DNA of 64,000 nucleotides from Sphingomonas kaistensis (GCF_036884275.1 NZ_CP145607.1:783501-847500); one strand, 5' to 3'; positions 8,177 to 17,900 are shown, counted from the stretch's first letter. Made by a program: numbers and translations. The notes: generated by a model from the letters alone, not told the origin.

Positions 8177-8872
8177 TCAGCTTCTTGCCAGCCCGTCGCG
8201 GATCAAGCGATTGCCAGCCGCCGCCACTGCGGCCGAATCCTCCTCGCCCCACACACCGAAGCGCAGGCCGAGAAAGACGTTCATCCCCATGATCGCCCAG
8301 GCCCGCACCTCGGCGTCGAGCGGATCGCGTGGTGACTGCATGACGCCAGCCGCAGCGCCTTCGGCAAGCCGTTCGGCAATGCGTGCGGCGGTGTTCTCAT
8401 AGTGCGCGCGAAAGCCCGCGGGATCGACGAACTCGGCCTCGTCGATGATTCGATAGACCTGCTGGTGCTGGCCGACGAACGACAGAAACGCGGCCAGCGC
8501 CCGCTCCTCGGCTTCCAGCGTACCGCGGCCGTCCGACAGTACAGGCGCGACCGCCAGCCGGACCTGCTCGCTCATGTCCTGCACCAGCGCGCGGAACACT
8601 TCCTCCTTGCTGTCGAAATAGGTGTAGAAGGTGCCCAGCGCGACTTTGGCGGTGCGGGTGATTTCGGTGATCCCGGTATCGGCAAAACCGCGGGTGCCGA
8701 ATTCGGACCGCGCGGCGTCGAGGATCTTGCGCCGGGTCCGCTCGCCCCGCGCGGTGCGCGGCGCCTTGGCCGAATTGGTCAGCGGCACGGTTTCGTCATG
8801 CCGATCGACCATCGCGCGTCCGGCGCGCACCGGTCGGGCCTTGCCGGTCACTGCCTTGCCGCTGTCCGCCAT
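8177..8872 (-). CDS. TetR-family transcriptional regulator
   Basis: 231 residues; GGAG lies eight bases before the ATG. A basic disordered N-terminal arm of ~40 residues precedes the TetR DNA-binding domain (ERTRRKILDAARSEFGTRGF, then the helix-turn-helix ITEITRTAKVALGTFYTYF and DSKEEVFRALV). The helical ligand domain fills the rest. It is divergent from a TonB-dependent receptor and MFS transporter, the usual arrangement for a local repressor that senses the imported compound. A 20-bp perfect palindrome between the two genes is the obvious operator candidate. Ligand unknown. Confidence 0.9.
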   Translation of the reverse strand: MADSGKAVTGKARPVRAGRAMVDRHDETVPLTNSAKAPRTARGERTRRKILDAARSEFGTRGFADTGITEITRTAKVALGTFYTYFDSKEEVFRALVQDMSEQVRLAVAPVLSDGRGTLEAEERALAAFLSFVGQHQQVYRIIDEAEFVDPAGFRAHYENTAARIAERLAEGAAAGVMQSPRDPLDAEVRAWAIMGMNVFLGLRFGVWGEEDSAAVAAAGNRLIRDGLARS

Positions 8873-8971
8873 TCACCGGTCTCCCCGGCGAGCCCGGCTC
8901 GCCAACCCCGCGCCGCGCCACCCCGGACCCGACACCTCGAACCGCTAGGATGCCCGCAAGCACCTCGCCGA

Positions 8972-8996
8972 TCAAGACTTGAAAGGTGATTCAAGT
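8972..8996. promoter_or_regulatory. Palindromic operator candidate for the TetR regulator
   Basis: ACTTGAA (8977-8983), a six-base spacer AGGTGA and TTCAAGT (8990-8996) form a perfect 7+7 inverted repeat. A second palindrome, TCAAG-A-CTTGA (8972-8982), overlaps its left half, so the TCAAG/CTTGA unit occurs three times in 25 bases. Size and symmetry fit a TetR operator. It lies about 100 bases from both divergent start codons. Confidence 0.65.
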
Positions 8997-9081
8997 TTCA
9001 GTAAGCAGGACGTCTCAGATTTGGGTGCGGCGGGAGGAAGAGTCGCCGGGCCTGTCCAATCGAGGGGGAGACATCATCGTC

Positions 9082-11541
9082 ATGCGCGCTATCACTATCC
9101 GTTCGGCCCTGTTCGCGTCGGCCGCCACCCTGCTTGTCGCCGCGCCTGCCTATGCGCAGGAAGCACCGCCGACGACCGACACGGCGACCACCGCTGCCGT
9201 CAACGACGCGCAGACCCGTGACGAAGCCGCCGCGGCGCCCGACGGTGACATTGTCGTCACCGCCCGCCGCCGTACCGAAACGCTGATCGACGTGCCGATC
9301 GCGGTCACCGCCTATTCGGGCGAGCAGCTCGACCGGCAGGGCGCGATCGACATCAGCGACATCGGCGACACCACTCCCAACGTCACGCTGGAAACCTCGC
9401 GCGGGACCAACAGCACGTTGACCGCCTTTATCCGCGGCGTCGGTCAGCAGGATCCGGTCGCCGGCTACGAAGGCGGCGTCGGCATCTATCTCGACGACGT
9501 CTATCTCAACCGTCCGCAAGGCGCGTTGCTAGACGTTTATGACGTGGAGCGGATCGAAGTGCTGCGCGGGCCGCAGGGCACGCTTTACGGCCGCAACACC
9601 ATTGGCGGCGCGATCAAGTACGTCACCCGCTCGCTGTCGGCCAATCCGGAAGGTAAGGTCCGCGCGGCCGTCGGCAGCTACGGCCAGCGCGACTTGGTGA
9701 TCAGCGGCTCGGTCCCGCTGGCGGACTTCATGCGCATCGGCGGGGCGGTCGCCCGGCTGACACGCAACGGCTTCGGCACCAACCTCACCACTGGCGCGGA
9801 AAATTACGACAAGGACATCTTCGCGGTCCGCGGCACGACCGAGCTGCTTCCGACCGACGCCATCCGGATCAAGATCGCCGGCGATTACACCTGGGATAGC
9901 AGCAGCCCGCGCGGCGGCCACCGCTTCATCCCCTCGCTGCTGTCCCGCCAACCGGTACTCGGCAACGTGTTCGACACCCGCGGCGGGCTCGTGAACCCCA
10001 AGCAGGACGTGCGCGGCGGCGGCATCTCGATCCGCGGCGATTTCGAAGTGAGCGACGGCATCACCCTTCGCTCGATCACCGCATGGCGCAAGGACAAGAG
10101 CGTCACCCCGATCGACTTCGACGCGCTGGCCGCCGCCGATGTCGACGTGCCCGCCATCTATCGCAACCGCCAGTTCAGCCAGGAAGTGCAGTTGCTGGTC
10201 GAAAGCGGCCGCCTGAATGGCCTGATCGGCGGATATTATTTGAACGCCAACGCAAACAATATCTTCGACGTGCTGCTGGGCACCACCGGCGCTGCCTTGG
10301 GCCTGCCGGGCTTCACCGCCTCGACCTTCGGCGATGTCGATACCAAGACCTATGCCGGCTTTGCCGATTTCACCTACGACCTGACCGACCAGTTCTCGAT
10401 CTCGCTCGGCGGGCGCTACACGTCGGACAAGCGCAATGCGACGGTGATCCGCAAGAATCTGATTGGCGGCGTTTCGCCCGCGCTCGGCGGTGCCGGCGTG
10501 CAGTTGGGCGCGCTGACTTCCAATTTCGTGGGCGAAAAGACCTTCAAGCAGTTCACCCCGCGTGCCTCTGTCAGCTTCCAGCCGAACAGCGACACCAACA
10601 TTTACGCAAGCTGGTCCAAGGGCTTCAAGGGCGGCGGCTTCGATCCGCGCGGCCTCAGCACCGCGGCGCCGGACCTGAACGGCAACGGCACCCGCGAACC
10701 GTCCGAAATCTTCGATTACTTCCTGTTCGAACCGGAAAAGGTCACCAGCTACGAAATCGGCTACAAGGCCGCGCTGTTCGACCGCCGCGTCCGCGTCGCG
10801 ATCGCGGGCTTCATCGCCGACTACAAGGATGCGCAGGTGCCGGGATCGGCCGGTGCGGTGATCAACGGCGTGCCGACCTTTGTCGGTGTCACGACCAATG
10901 CCGGCAAGGCACAGTTCAAGGGTATCGAATTCGAAGGCAGCGCGATCATCGCCCGCGATTTCGCCGGCCCGGGCTCGCGCTTCAATGTGTCGGGGTCGGT
11001 CGGTTACTTGGACGCCAAGTACAAGCAGTTCATCACCAACATCGCGGCGTTCGATGCCAGCGGCAATCCGGCCCCGACCTCGCGCGCGCAGCCGATCGAC
11101 GTCGCCAATTTCCGCGAAATTCAGAATACGCCCAAGTGGACCAATTCGGCGAGCGTCGATTTCTCGATCCCGGCCGGCCCCGGCATGCTGGGGGCCAACG
11201 CTACCGCGTCGTATCGCAGCAAGAGCACGCAGTTCGAACTGCCCAGCCCCTATCTCGACCAGAAGGGCTATTCGCTGTTCGACGCCAATCTGACCTACGA
11301 CATCGGTCAGGTCCGCATCGGGCTCCACGGCAAGAACCTGTTCGACAAGCGCTACATCACGTCGGGCTATCAGTTCCTGACGGTCAACCCGGTGACCGGC
11401 CAGCCGATCCTCTCGGCCTCGCCCGCCAGCCCGGTCTTCGCTGTGCCCGGCGTCGCGCCGAGCCTCGGTCTCGAAGGCGTGGTGACCGGCTTCTACGGTG
11501 CGCCGCGGCAGGTGTTCGTCTCGCTCGACATCAAGTTCTAA
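9082..11541 (+). CDS. TonB-dependent outer-membrane receptor
   Basis: 819 residues from the ATG at 9082, selected because it begins a signal peptide (MRAITIRSALFASAATLLV, cleavage near AYAQ) with a GGGGGAG ribosome site upstream; an earlier GTG has no signal. The plug domain follows (DIVVTARRRTETLIDVPIAV, then FIRGVGQQDP and the VERIEVLRGPQGTLYGRNT motif), then a 22-strand-type barrel ending in the aromatic SLDIKF. It imports a ligand across the outer membrane using TonB energy. The downstream MFS permease and upstream TetR gene suggest one uptake unit. The plug resembles the sphingomonad receptor group used for plant or aromatic compounds. Confidence 0.93.
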   Translation: MRAITIRSALFASAATLLVAAPAYAQEAPPTTDTATTAAVNDAQTRDEAAAAPDGDIVVTARRRTETLIDVPIAVTAYSGEQLDRQGAIDISDIGDTTPNVTLETSRGTNSTLTAFIRGVGQQDPVAGYEGGVGIYLDDVYLNRPQGALLDVYDVERIEVLRGPQGTLYGRNTIGGAIKYVTRSLSANPEGKVRAAVGSYGQRDLVISGSVPLADFMRIGGAVARLTRNGFGTNLTTGAENYDKDIFAVRGTTELLPTDAIRIKIAGDYTWDSSSPRGGHRFIPSLLSRQPVLGNVFDTRGGLVNPKQDVRGGGISIRGDFEVSDGITLRSITAWRKDKSVTPIDFDALAAADVDVPAIYRNRQFSQEVQLLVESGRLNGLIGGYYLNANANNIFDVLLGTTGAALGLPGFTASTFGDVDTKTYAGFADFTYDLTDQFSISLGGRYTSDKRNATVIRKNLIGGVSPALGGAGVQLGALTSNFVGEKTFKQFTPRASVSFQPNSDTNIYASWSKGFKGGGFDPRGLSTAAPDLNGNGTREPSEIFDYFLFEPEKVTSYEIGYKAALFDRRVRVAIAGFIADYKDAQVPGSAGAVINGVPTFVGVTTNAGKAQFKGIEFEGSAIIARDFAGPGSRFNVSGSVGYLDAKYKQFITNIAAFDASGNPAPTSRAQPIDVANFREIQNTPKWTNSASVDFSIPAGPGMLGANATASYRSKSTQFELPSPYLDQKGYSLFDANLTYDIGQVRIGLHGKNLFDKRYITSGYQFLTVNPVTGQPILSASPASPVFAVPGVAPSLGLEGVVTGFYGAPRQVFVSLDIKF

Positions 11542-11548
11542 GGGTCGG

Positions 11549-11588
11549 GTGGCACGGGACGCTTGGTTCTCCAGGCATCCCGTGCCAC
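11549..11588 (+). other. Intercistronic hairpin between TonB receptor and MFS gene
   Basis: Perfect 11-bp inverted repeat GTGGCACGGGA (11549-11559) / TCCCGTGCCAC (11578-11588), with an 18-base loop that itself can pair (CTTGG/CCAGG). It starts eight bases after the receptor stop and ends ten bases before the MFS ATG. No T-run follows, so it is more likely an RNA-stability or partial-termination element than a full terminator. Confidence 0.6.
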
Positions 11589-11598
11589 TCCCTCTCCC

Positions 11599-12861
11599 AT
11601 GACCACAGCAGCACGCACCACCCCGCGCTCGCCGACGATCGTTCTCGTCTTCCTGCTGCTGGCCTACATCCTCAATTTCCTCGACCGGCAGATCCTCTCG
11701 ATCCTGGCTCAGCCGATCAAGAATGACCTGTCGCTCAGCGACACCGAATTCGGCGCCATCGCCGGCCTCGCCTTTGCCTTGCTCTACAGCTTCGCCGGCG
11801 TGCCCCTGTCCTACCTTGCCGACCGCACCAGCCGGTCCAAGGTCATTGCCGGCTCGCTCGCGGTGTGGAGCGGGTTCACCGCCTTGTGCGGCGTGGCGGG
11901 CGGCTATTGGTCGATGTTCCTCTTCCGCCTCGGCGTTGGGGTCGGCGAAGCGGGCGGCGTGGCGCCGTCCTACGCCCTCATCGCTGACTATTTCCCGCCC
12001 GAAAAGCGCGGCCGCGCGCTCGGCATCTACTCGCTCGGCGTGCCCGTCGGGCTCGGCAGCGGCCTGCTCGTCGGCGCCTATATCGCGACCTACATCGACT
12101 GGCGCGCCGCCTTCCTCATCATGGGCGGGATCGGGATCGTCCTGGTGCCCTTCTTCCTGTGGGTGGTGAAGGACGTTCCGCGCCCCGCCGGGACCACCAG
12201 CGACGTGCGCCTTGGCGAAGTCTGGGCGATCGTTTCCAGAAAGCCGAGCTTCTGGCTCCTCGCGATCGCGGCCTCCCTGTCCTCACTGTGCGGTTACGGC
12301 CTCGCGGTGTGGGTGCCGAGCGTGCTGATGCTGAGCTACGACCTGACCCTGCTCCAGGCCGGCCAGTTTATGGGCTCGCTGCTGCTGATCGGCGGGGTCA
12401 TCGGGGTGCTGGCCGGCGGCCATTTCGCCGATCGCCTCGGGCATGCCGACAAGAGCTGGTATGCCAAGCTGCCCGCCTTCGCCTGGCTGATCGCCTTGCC
12501 CTGCTTCCTGTTCGGCCTGACCACCGACAATCTGTGGCTGGCCTGGCCGCCGCTCTTGATCGCCAATGCGATGAACATCCTGTGGCTCGGGCCCATCGTC
12601 ACCGCGGTCCAGAACCTGGTCGAACCGGCCAAGCGCGCCACCGCTTCGTCGATGTTCCTGCTGATCAACAATCTCGTCGGTCTCGGCGTCGGACCGCTGC
12701 TGATCGGGGCGATTTCGGACGCGCTCAAGAGCACCTACGGCCTCGACAGCCTGCGCTATGCGGCGATCGGGGTGGTGCTGTTCTACGGCCTCGCCGCGAT
12801 CATGGCGCTGATCGCCAGCCGCTTCCTGATCCGTGATTGGGTAGATGAACCGCAGCCCTAA
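11599..12861 (+). CDS. MFS transporter (spinster-like)
   Basis: 420 residues from the ATG at 11599; the frame is open further upstream but through the intercistronic hairpin. Twelve hydrophobic segments are visible. Segment 1 carries the FLDRQILSILAQPIKNDL motif and the loop 2-3 the YLADRTSRSKVIAGSLAVWS pattern typical of the spinster-like/aromatic-acid branch of the major facilitator superfamily. It is an inner-membrane carrier, presumably moving into the cytoplasm the compound brought in by the upstream receptor. Regulation is likely shared with the receptor gene through the TetR operator, with output tuned by the hairpin between them. Confidence 0.88.
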   Translation: MTTAARTTPRSPTIVLVFLLLAYILNFLDRQILSILAQPIKNDLSLSDTEFGAIAGLAFALLYSFAGVPLSYLADRTSRSKVIAGSLAVWSGFTALCGVAGGYWSMFLFRLGVGVGEAGGVAPSYALIADYFPPEKRGRALGIYSLGVPVGLGSGLLVGAYIATYIDWRAAFLIMGGIGIVLVPFFLWVVKDVPRPAGTTSDVRLGEVWAIVSRKPSFWLLAIAASLSSLCGYGLAVWVPSVLMLSYDLTLLQAGQFMGSLLLIGGVIGVLAGGHFADRLGHADKSWYAKLPAFAWLIALPCFLFGLTTDNLWLAWPPLLIANAMNILWLGPIVTAVQNLVEPAKRATASSMFLLINNLVGLGVGPLLIGAISDALKSTYGLDSLRYAAIGVVLFYGLAAIMALIASRFLIRDWVDEPQP

Positions 12862-12921
12862 ATGGCTGAAATCCAAGGTTCACCCGTCAGTAGCTAGACA
12901 GTTCCTCTCGCCATGGAGGCG

Positions 12922-12947
12922 GGAACGCGAACGGCGGACAAGCCGTT
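12922..12947 (+). promoter_or_regulatory. EcfG-type general stress promoter
   Basis: GGAAC (12922-12926), exactly 17 bases, then CGTT (12944-12947): a full match to the alphaproteobacterial sigma-EcfG consensus. It ends 27 bases before the start codon of the glycine-rich secreted protein and leaves room for the AGGAG ribosome site. No better sigma-70 promoter is visible in this gap. Confidence 0.65.
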
Positions 12948-12974
12948 AGTGACCTCCGAAAGGAGCTCAGGCTC

Positions 12975-14138
12975 ATGAAAAAGACATTCATTCTGGCCGG
13001 CGCCGCGGCGCTGGCGTTCACGGCGCCGGTGCTGGCGCAGCCCGGCAAGGGCGGCGGTGGCGGCAACGGCAATGGCGGCGGCAAGGGCGGCCCCCCGGCG
13101 GCGCAGGCCCCGAAGGGCGGCGGCGGCGGCGGCGGCGGTGGCGGTGGTCCGCAGATGCGCGGCAACGGCGGCGGTCCCAAGGAAATGCACGGCGGCGGCC
13201 AGCAGCGTGAAGCGCGCGGCGGCGGCGGGCAGCAGGTGCGCGGACCCGAGAAGCGCATCGAACGCCAGGCCCAGCGCCCGCAAAAGCAGGACATGAAAGA
13301 GCGCGGCCCGGCCCGCGAGGTTCGGGCTGATCGTGGTCCGGCCCGCATCGAACGCGGCAATGTCGAGCGTCAGCGGGGCGGCGGCAACGAACGCCTCGTC
13401 CAGGATCGCGGCGGCCGCGATCAAATCGACAGCCGCGTGTTTCAGCGCGAGCAGCGCATCACCGTCAACAACTTCGACGATGGGCAGCGCTACAGCTATT
13501 TCGGAAGCCCGAATTTCCGCACCACCGGGCTGGTCGACGGTTGCCCTCCGGGGCTCGCGGCCAAGAACAACGGCTGTCTCCCCCCGGGCCAGGCCAAGAA
13601 GCTGGTCGGCGCGGCGCTTCCGGTCGCGCTCGGCTCGGCGCTGCTGCCGATCGACTATCGCAGCTGGTATCCGGACAATGACGATTATTACTACCGGACC
13701 ACCGACGGCTACGTGTACCGGGTCGACCGCGACCGCAACTACGTCGACGGCTATTGGCCGATCTCGGACGACTGGAACGGCGCTTATTACGTCGGCGCCA
13801 CCTATCCGCAGGATTACCTCGGCTATTACAACGTCCCGGTCCAGTATCAGCCTTGGTATGCCGACAACGGCGACGATTATTATCGCTACGGCGATGGCGC
13901 CATCTACCAGGTCGACAGCGGCAACGGCCTGATCGAAGGGATCGTCTCGCTGCTGGCAGGAGGGTTCGGGGTCGGCCAGCCGATGCCGGCCGGCTACGAC
14001 GTCTACAACGTGCCGTACGAATATCGCGATCGCTATGTAGACGGACCGGACAATTGGTACCGCTACAACGACGGCAACATCTATCAGGTCGATCCGACAA
14101 CCCAGATCGTCCAGGCGATCGTGGAGAGCCTGGTCTGA
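12975..14138 (+). CDS. Glycine-rich secreted protein with three Tyr/Asp repeats
   Basis: 387 residues. A signal peptide (MKKTFILAGAAALAFTAPVLA) is followed by a Gly-rich segment (~25-85), a charged Arg/Gln/Glu region (~85-155), a motif with two cysteines (DGCPPGLAAKNNGCLPPGQA, ~190-210) found in many alphaproteobacterial envelope proteins, and three degenerate repeats near residues 230, 293 and 351 with the theme D-N-x-D-(Y/W)-Y-R-Y-x-D-G-x-I-Y-Q-V-D. Export to the periplasm or surface is likely. Function unknown; the low-complexity half looks disordered and the repeats could bind polymer or metal. A consensus EcfG promoter suggests stress induction. Its stop overlaps the start of the fasciclin lipoprotein gene. 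Confidence 0.75.
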   Translation: MKKTFILAGAAALAFTAPVLAQPGKGGGGGNGNGGGKGGPPAAQAPKGGGGGGGGGGGPQMRGNGGGPKEMHGGGQQREARGGGGQQVRGPEKRIERQAQRPQKQDMKERGPAREVRADRGPARIERGNVERQRGGGNERLVQDRGGRDQIDSRVFQREQRITVNNFDDGQRYSYFGSPNFRTTGLVDGCPPGLAAKNNGCLPPGQAKKLVGAALPVALGSALLPIDYRSWYPDNDDYYYRTTDGYVYRVDRDRNYVDGYWPISDDWNGAYYVGATYPQDYLGYYNVPVQYQPWYADNGDDYYRYGDGAIYQVDSGNGLIEGIVSLLAGGFGVGQPMPAGYDVYNVPYEYRDRYVDGPDNWYRYNDGNIYQVDPTTQIVQAIVESLV

Positions 14139-14707
14139 TGCGCCGTCTGATCGCCACCAGCGTTGCCGCCCTCCTGCTCGCCGCGTGCGGGCAGGGGGAC
14201 GGCGGCAACAACGCCGCTGCCGCCGGGGAATCGGAGACCAACCTTTCCGCCCAGGCCGGTGCCCCGTCGCAGGATCTCGCCGCGGTGGTCGGGGCCAGTC
14301 CCCGCCTCGCGGGGCTGGTCAAGGCGGCGGGCATGGAAAAGGTGCTGTCGGGCAAAGAGCCTTACACCATCCTTGCCCCGACCGATGCGGCGCTCGACAA
14401 GCTCCCCGCCGGAAGCCTCGATAACCTCGACCAGCCCGAGCAAAAGGCCAAGCTGACGGCGTTGCTGCGGGCGCACATCCTGCCCGGCACCATCCTCGCC
14501 GCCGACCTCGCCCGCGCGGTGGAGAACGGCAAGGGCAAGGCGACCATCGCGACCATGGCGGGCGAGCCCCTAACCATCACCCGCGACGGCGAAGCATTCC
14601 GGATCACCGACGCCGCCGGGCAAAGCGCCCGGACCACCGGCAGCGAACAGCCCGCCCGCAATGGTGTGGTGCATTCGATCGACACGGTGCTCGCCCCGGC
14701 AAGCTAA
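14138..14707 (+). CDS. Fasciclin-domain lipoprotein
   Basis: 189 residues. The signal peptide ends in the lipobox LLLAAC, and a low-complexity linker leads to one fasciclin (FAS1) domain from about residue 50: PRLAGLVKAAGMEKVLSG, the YTILAPTDAALDKLP H1 motif, LRAHILPGTILAADL, and the C-terminal VVHSIDTVLAP H2 motif. FAS1 domains mediate adhesion or envelope interactions. The start codon overlaps the stop of the preceding secreted protein (TGATG), so translation is coupled and the two proteins probably act together in the envelope under the same stress promoter. A strong intrinsic terminator follows. Confidence 0.9.
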   Translation: MRRLIATSVAALLLAACGQGDGGNNAAAAGESETNLSAQAGAPSQDLAAVVGASPRLAGLVKAAGMEKVLSGKEPYTILAPTDAALDKLPAGSLDNLDQPEQKAKLTALLRAHILPGTILAADLARAVENGKGKATIATMAGEPLTITRDGEAFRITDAAGQSARTTGSEQPARNGVVHSIDTVLAPAS

Positions 14708-14727
14708 ATCACGACTCGGCGAACAAG

Positions 14728-14763
14728 GGCGGCGGCAGGTGTGAGCTCTGCCGTCGCCTTTTT
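14728..14763 (+). terminator. Rho-independent terminator
   Basis: Eleven-base-pair stem GGCGGCGGCAG / CTGCCGTCGCC (one G-T pair), nine-base loop, followed by five T residues. It closes the two-gene secreted protein/fasciclin operon. Confidence 0.85.
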
Positions 14764-14918
14764 GCTGTTCGATCCCGTCTCCCGGCAAAACGCTCGATAA
14801 CGGACTTCGCAAGCGTCTCCTTCGTGGTCGCGCCGCCTCCATATCGGACCGATCCGCGCTTGTTCGCTACTGCTGGCACTCCGCACCTTCGGCACGCCGG
14901 ATCGCTGGAAAGCTTGCC

Positions 14919-17900
14919 ATGCGCTCAAGTCCGCGTGCCGTGGCCCGGGTCGGTCGACCCGTACTGGCCGCCGTCATTATGTTCGGCCTCGCTTTGGCCG
15001 GGATCGAGCTGACGCGGGAAGGGGAGCGACTCGCTTCGGTGTGGCTCGCCAACGCGGCGATTATTGCCTTGCTCCTCCGCACCGAACGTCAGCACTGGAC
15101 GCCATTGTTTGGAGCCAGCTTCCTTGCCAACACAGCGGCCGGATTGGTCGCGGGCGACGCCTCAGCGCTGGCGATTGCGCTGGCCGCCTGCAACCTCGCG
15201 GAAATTGCGCTGGTCGCGTGCCTGTTCGAACGCCGCTATCCGGTTCCCGCGACGCTCGACACACCGGCCCGGCTCACGATGCTGGCCCTGCTGGCCATCG
15301 TCGGTTCGCTCGCGTCCACGGGCCTTGCCGGCCTGTCCCTGGCAGTCCTGGACGACCCCGCAGCGTCCGAACCGCTGGCGCGGTGGCTGATCGCCGACTG
15401 CCTCGGCATTCTGATCCTGACCCCGTTGCTGGTCACCCTTGCCCAACCGCGGCACGAAAGGTTGGGGGGAAACCCGCTCGAATATGCCCTGCTGCTCGTT
15501 GCCGGGGCAATCATCACGGCCCTGGTCTTCAAGGGGCACTATCCCTTCCTCTTTCTCATCGCGCCCGTGCTCATGTTGGCCGGCTTGCGCCTCCCGTTGC
15601 AACGCTGCGCGATGCTGGTGCTGGTGGTAAGCGCAAGCGCGATGGCGGTAGCCGTGGAGGGCTGGGGACCGCTCGAACTCCCGCCGATCACCGAGGGCGC
15701 CCGGATTTTCCTCATCCAGGCCTTTATGGCGACCGCGGTGGCGCTGACCCTGCCCGTGGCCGCCCTCCGCCAGGAGCGCGCGCAGACCGCCGCTGCCCTC
15801 CGCTCGAGCGAAGAGCATTACCGCCTGCTTGCCGATCATGGCAGCGACCTCATTCTGCGCCTGAGCGCGCAGGGCGATGCCGATTATGTGTCGAGCGCGT
15901 CGGGGCGCTTGCTCGGGCTTCCCGCAAGCGCTCTCCGTGGAATCGCCCTCGCTGCCCATATCCACCCCGCCGACCGAAGCCGGTTCTTCGCCGCGGTGCT
16001 GCGGGCCCGTCACAATGGCGATGCCCTGACGTGCTTCCGGATGCGCCATGCGCGGGGACACGATCGCTGGATCGAAGCCTCGATACGGCTCGCCGGCTCG
16101 CTTGACCCCGCTCAGTCGAGAGAGCGGCTCGACGGCTGCCCTGCCTTTCTGGAGGGGCGGTGCACGCTGGAGGGAAATTCGCCGCCGTGCCTTGGCGCGC
16201 ACGACGCCTGCCTGCCGAGCGACTTGCCCCTGGTCGCCACCTTACGTGATGTCCACGGCCGCCGGACCGCCGAACTTCTCGCCGCCGAACGCGCGGCGCA
16301 ATTGTCCGAAAGCAACCGGCTGCTGCTTATGGCCGAAGAGCTCGGCTCGCTCGGTCATTGGGTAATTGGTTCCGAAAGGCGTGAATTGATGCTGTCGGAC
16401 GGAGCCGCCGCCATGCTCGGACTGGACCGGCCGACGGTCGGAGTCCGTGAGGCGCTCGACCTGTTACATTCCATCGACCGCCACCGTCTGCTGCGCGCCG
16501 TGGCGAGGACTTGCCGCGGAGACGTGCTGGCGGAATGCACTGTCCGGCTCGGCGGCGATCACGACGGGCGTACCTTTCAGCTTCGGATGCAGCGTCACGA
16601 CGATGGCCGTTCGTTCACTCTTTTTGGCGTGGTCAGCGACATCACCGTCAAGCTTCGGAACGAACAGCGCCTCGTTGCGGCGCTTGAAGAAGCGCAGGCC
16701 GCTGCGGACTTTCGGAGCCAGTTTCTCGCCACCATGAGCCATGAGATCCGCACTCCGATGACCGGCGTCATCGGCATGATCGAGCTGCTTGAAGGCGATC
16801 CTTCCGCGGAAGATCGTGCGCTTTATCTTCAAACCCTCCGCCGATCGGGCGAGGTGCTGATGGTGGTGCTGAACGACATCCTTGATTTCAGCAAGGTCGA
16901 TTCCGGTCGCATCACCATTGCCAGCGAACCGTTCGACCTCGGCGCCACCCTGCTCTCCACGCTGCGTCTGTTCGAACGGACGGCGGCGGCGCGCGGCCTC
17001 GATCTCCGGCTCGACGCGCCGTCGCCGGGCGCGATGTGGCTGCGCGGCGATGCGGTGCGGCTTCGCCAGGTGTTGAGCAATCTCCTCAGCAACGCGATCA
17101 AGTTCAGCGATTCCGGCCGGGTGACGGTGCGTTGCGCGGTGCAGTCCGCCCCTCGCGGCTGCCAGCGCGTCCGCCTGTCGGTCATCGACCAGGGCATCGG
17201 GATCGCCCCCAATCTGCGCGGCCGCCTGTTCGAGCCGTTTGTGCAAGGTGCCAGCGGCGCGGGCGGCGGCGGCACCGGCCTCGGCCTCGCGATCAGCCGC
17301 CGCCTGGTGACCGCGATGGGCGGCAACATTCTGGTTCAGTCGCGCAGGCACAAAGGCGCCACCTTTACTATTGTGCTGACCCTGCCAGATGCCGCGCCGG
17401 CAGCGGCACCTGCGGTCCCGCCCGACCAGATGCCGGTACGGCCGCTCGATATCCTTCTTGCCGAGGATAATCCGGTCAATCAGCTCCTTATCATCGCCTT
17501 GTGCAAACGGCTCGGCCACCGGGTCACCTGCGCCGGCGACGGGGAAGCCGCGGTCGATGAGGGCGCGCGGCAGGCCTATGACCTGATTCTGATGGATATG
17601 CAGATGCCACGCTGCGATGGGCTGACCGCGACGCGCAAGATCCGCGCCTCGGGAGGGCCGTCGAGCGAAGCGCCGATTATCGCCCTGACCGCAGATGCCG
17701 CCCCCAACTGGGAGCTCTACGAGGAAGCGGGGCTCGACGGCCTGATGACCAAGCCGATCGATGGCGCCGCCTTTGCCGCGACGCTCGACACTGTCCTCCA
17801 GCGCCGACTGCGCCCGGCTCCCGACACCGCCAGGTCAAGCCCTTTGCCCTCTGCGGACTGTGCGCTCGACCCCGGCACCATCGAGGAGTTGCGCGCCATG

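Noticed and set aside
9529..11328. A 599-codon minus-strand frame inside the TonB-receptor gene
   Set aside because: It is the antisense shadow of a clear receptor; high GC leaves long antisense frames. The same applies to large frames opposite feoB, the hybrid kinase, gyrB and ispG.
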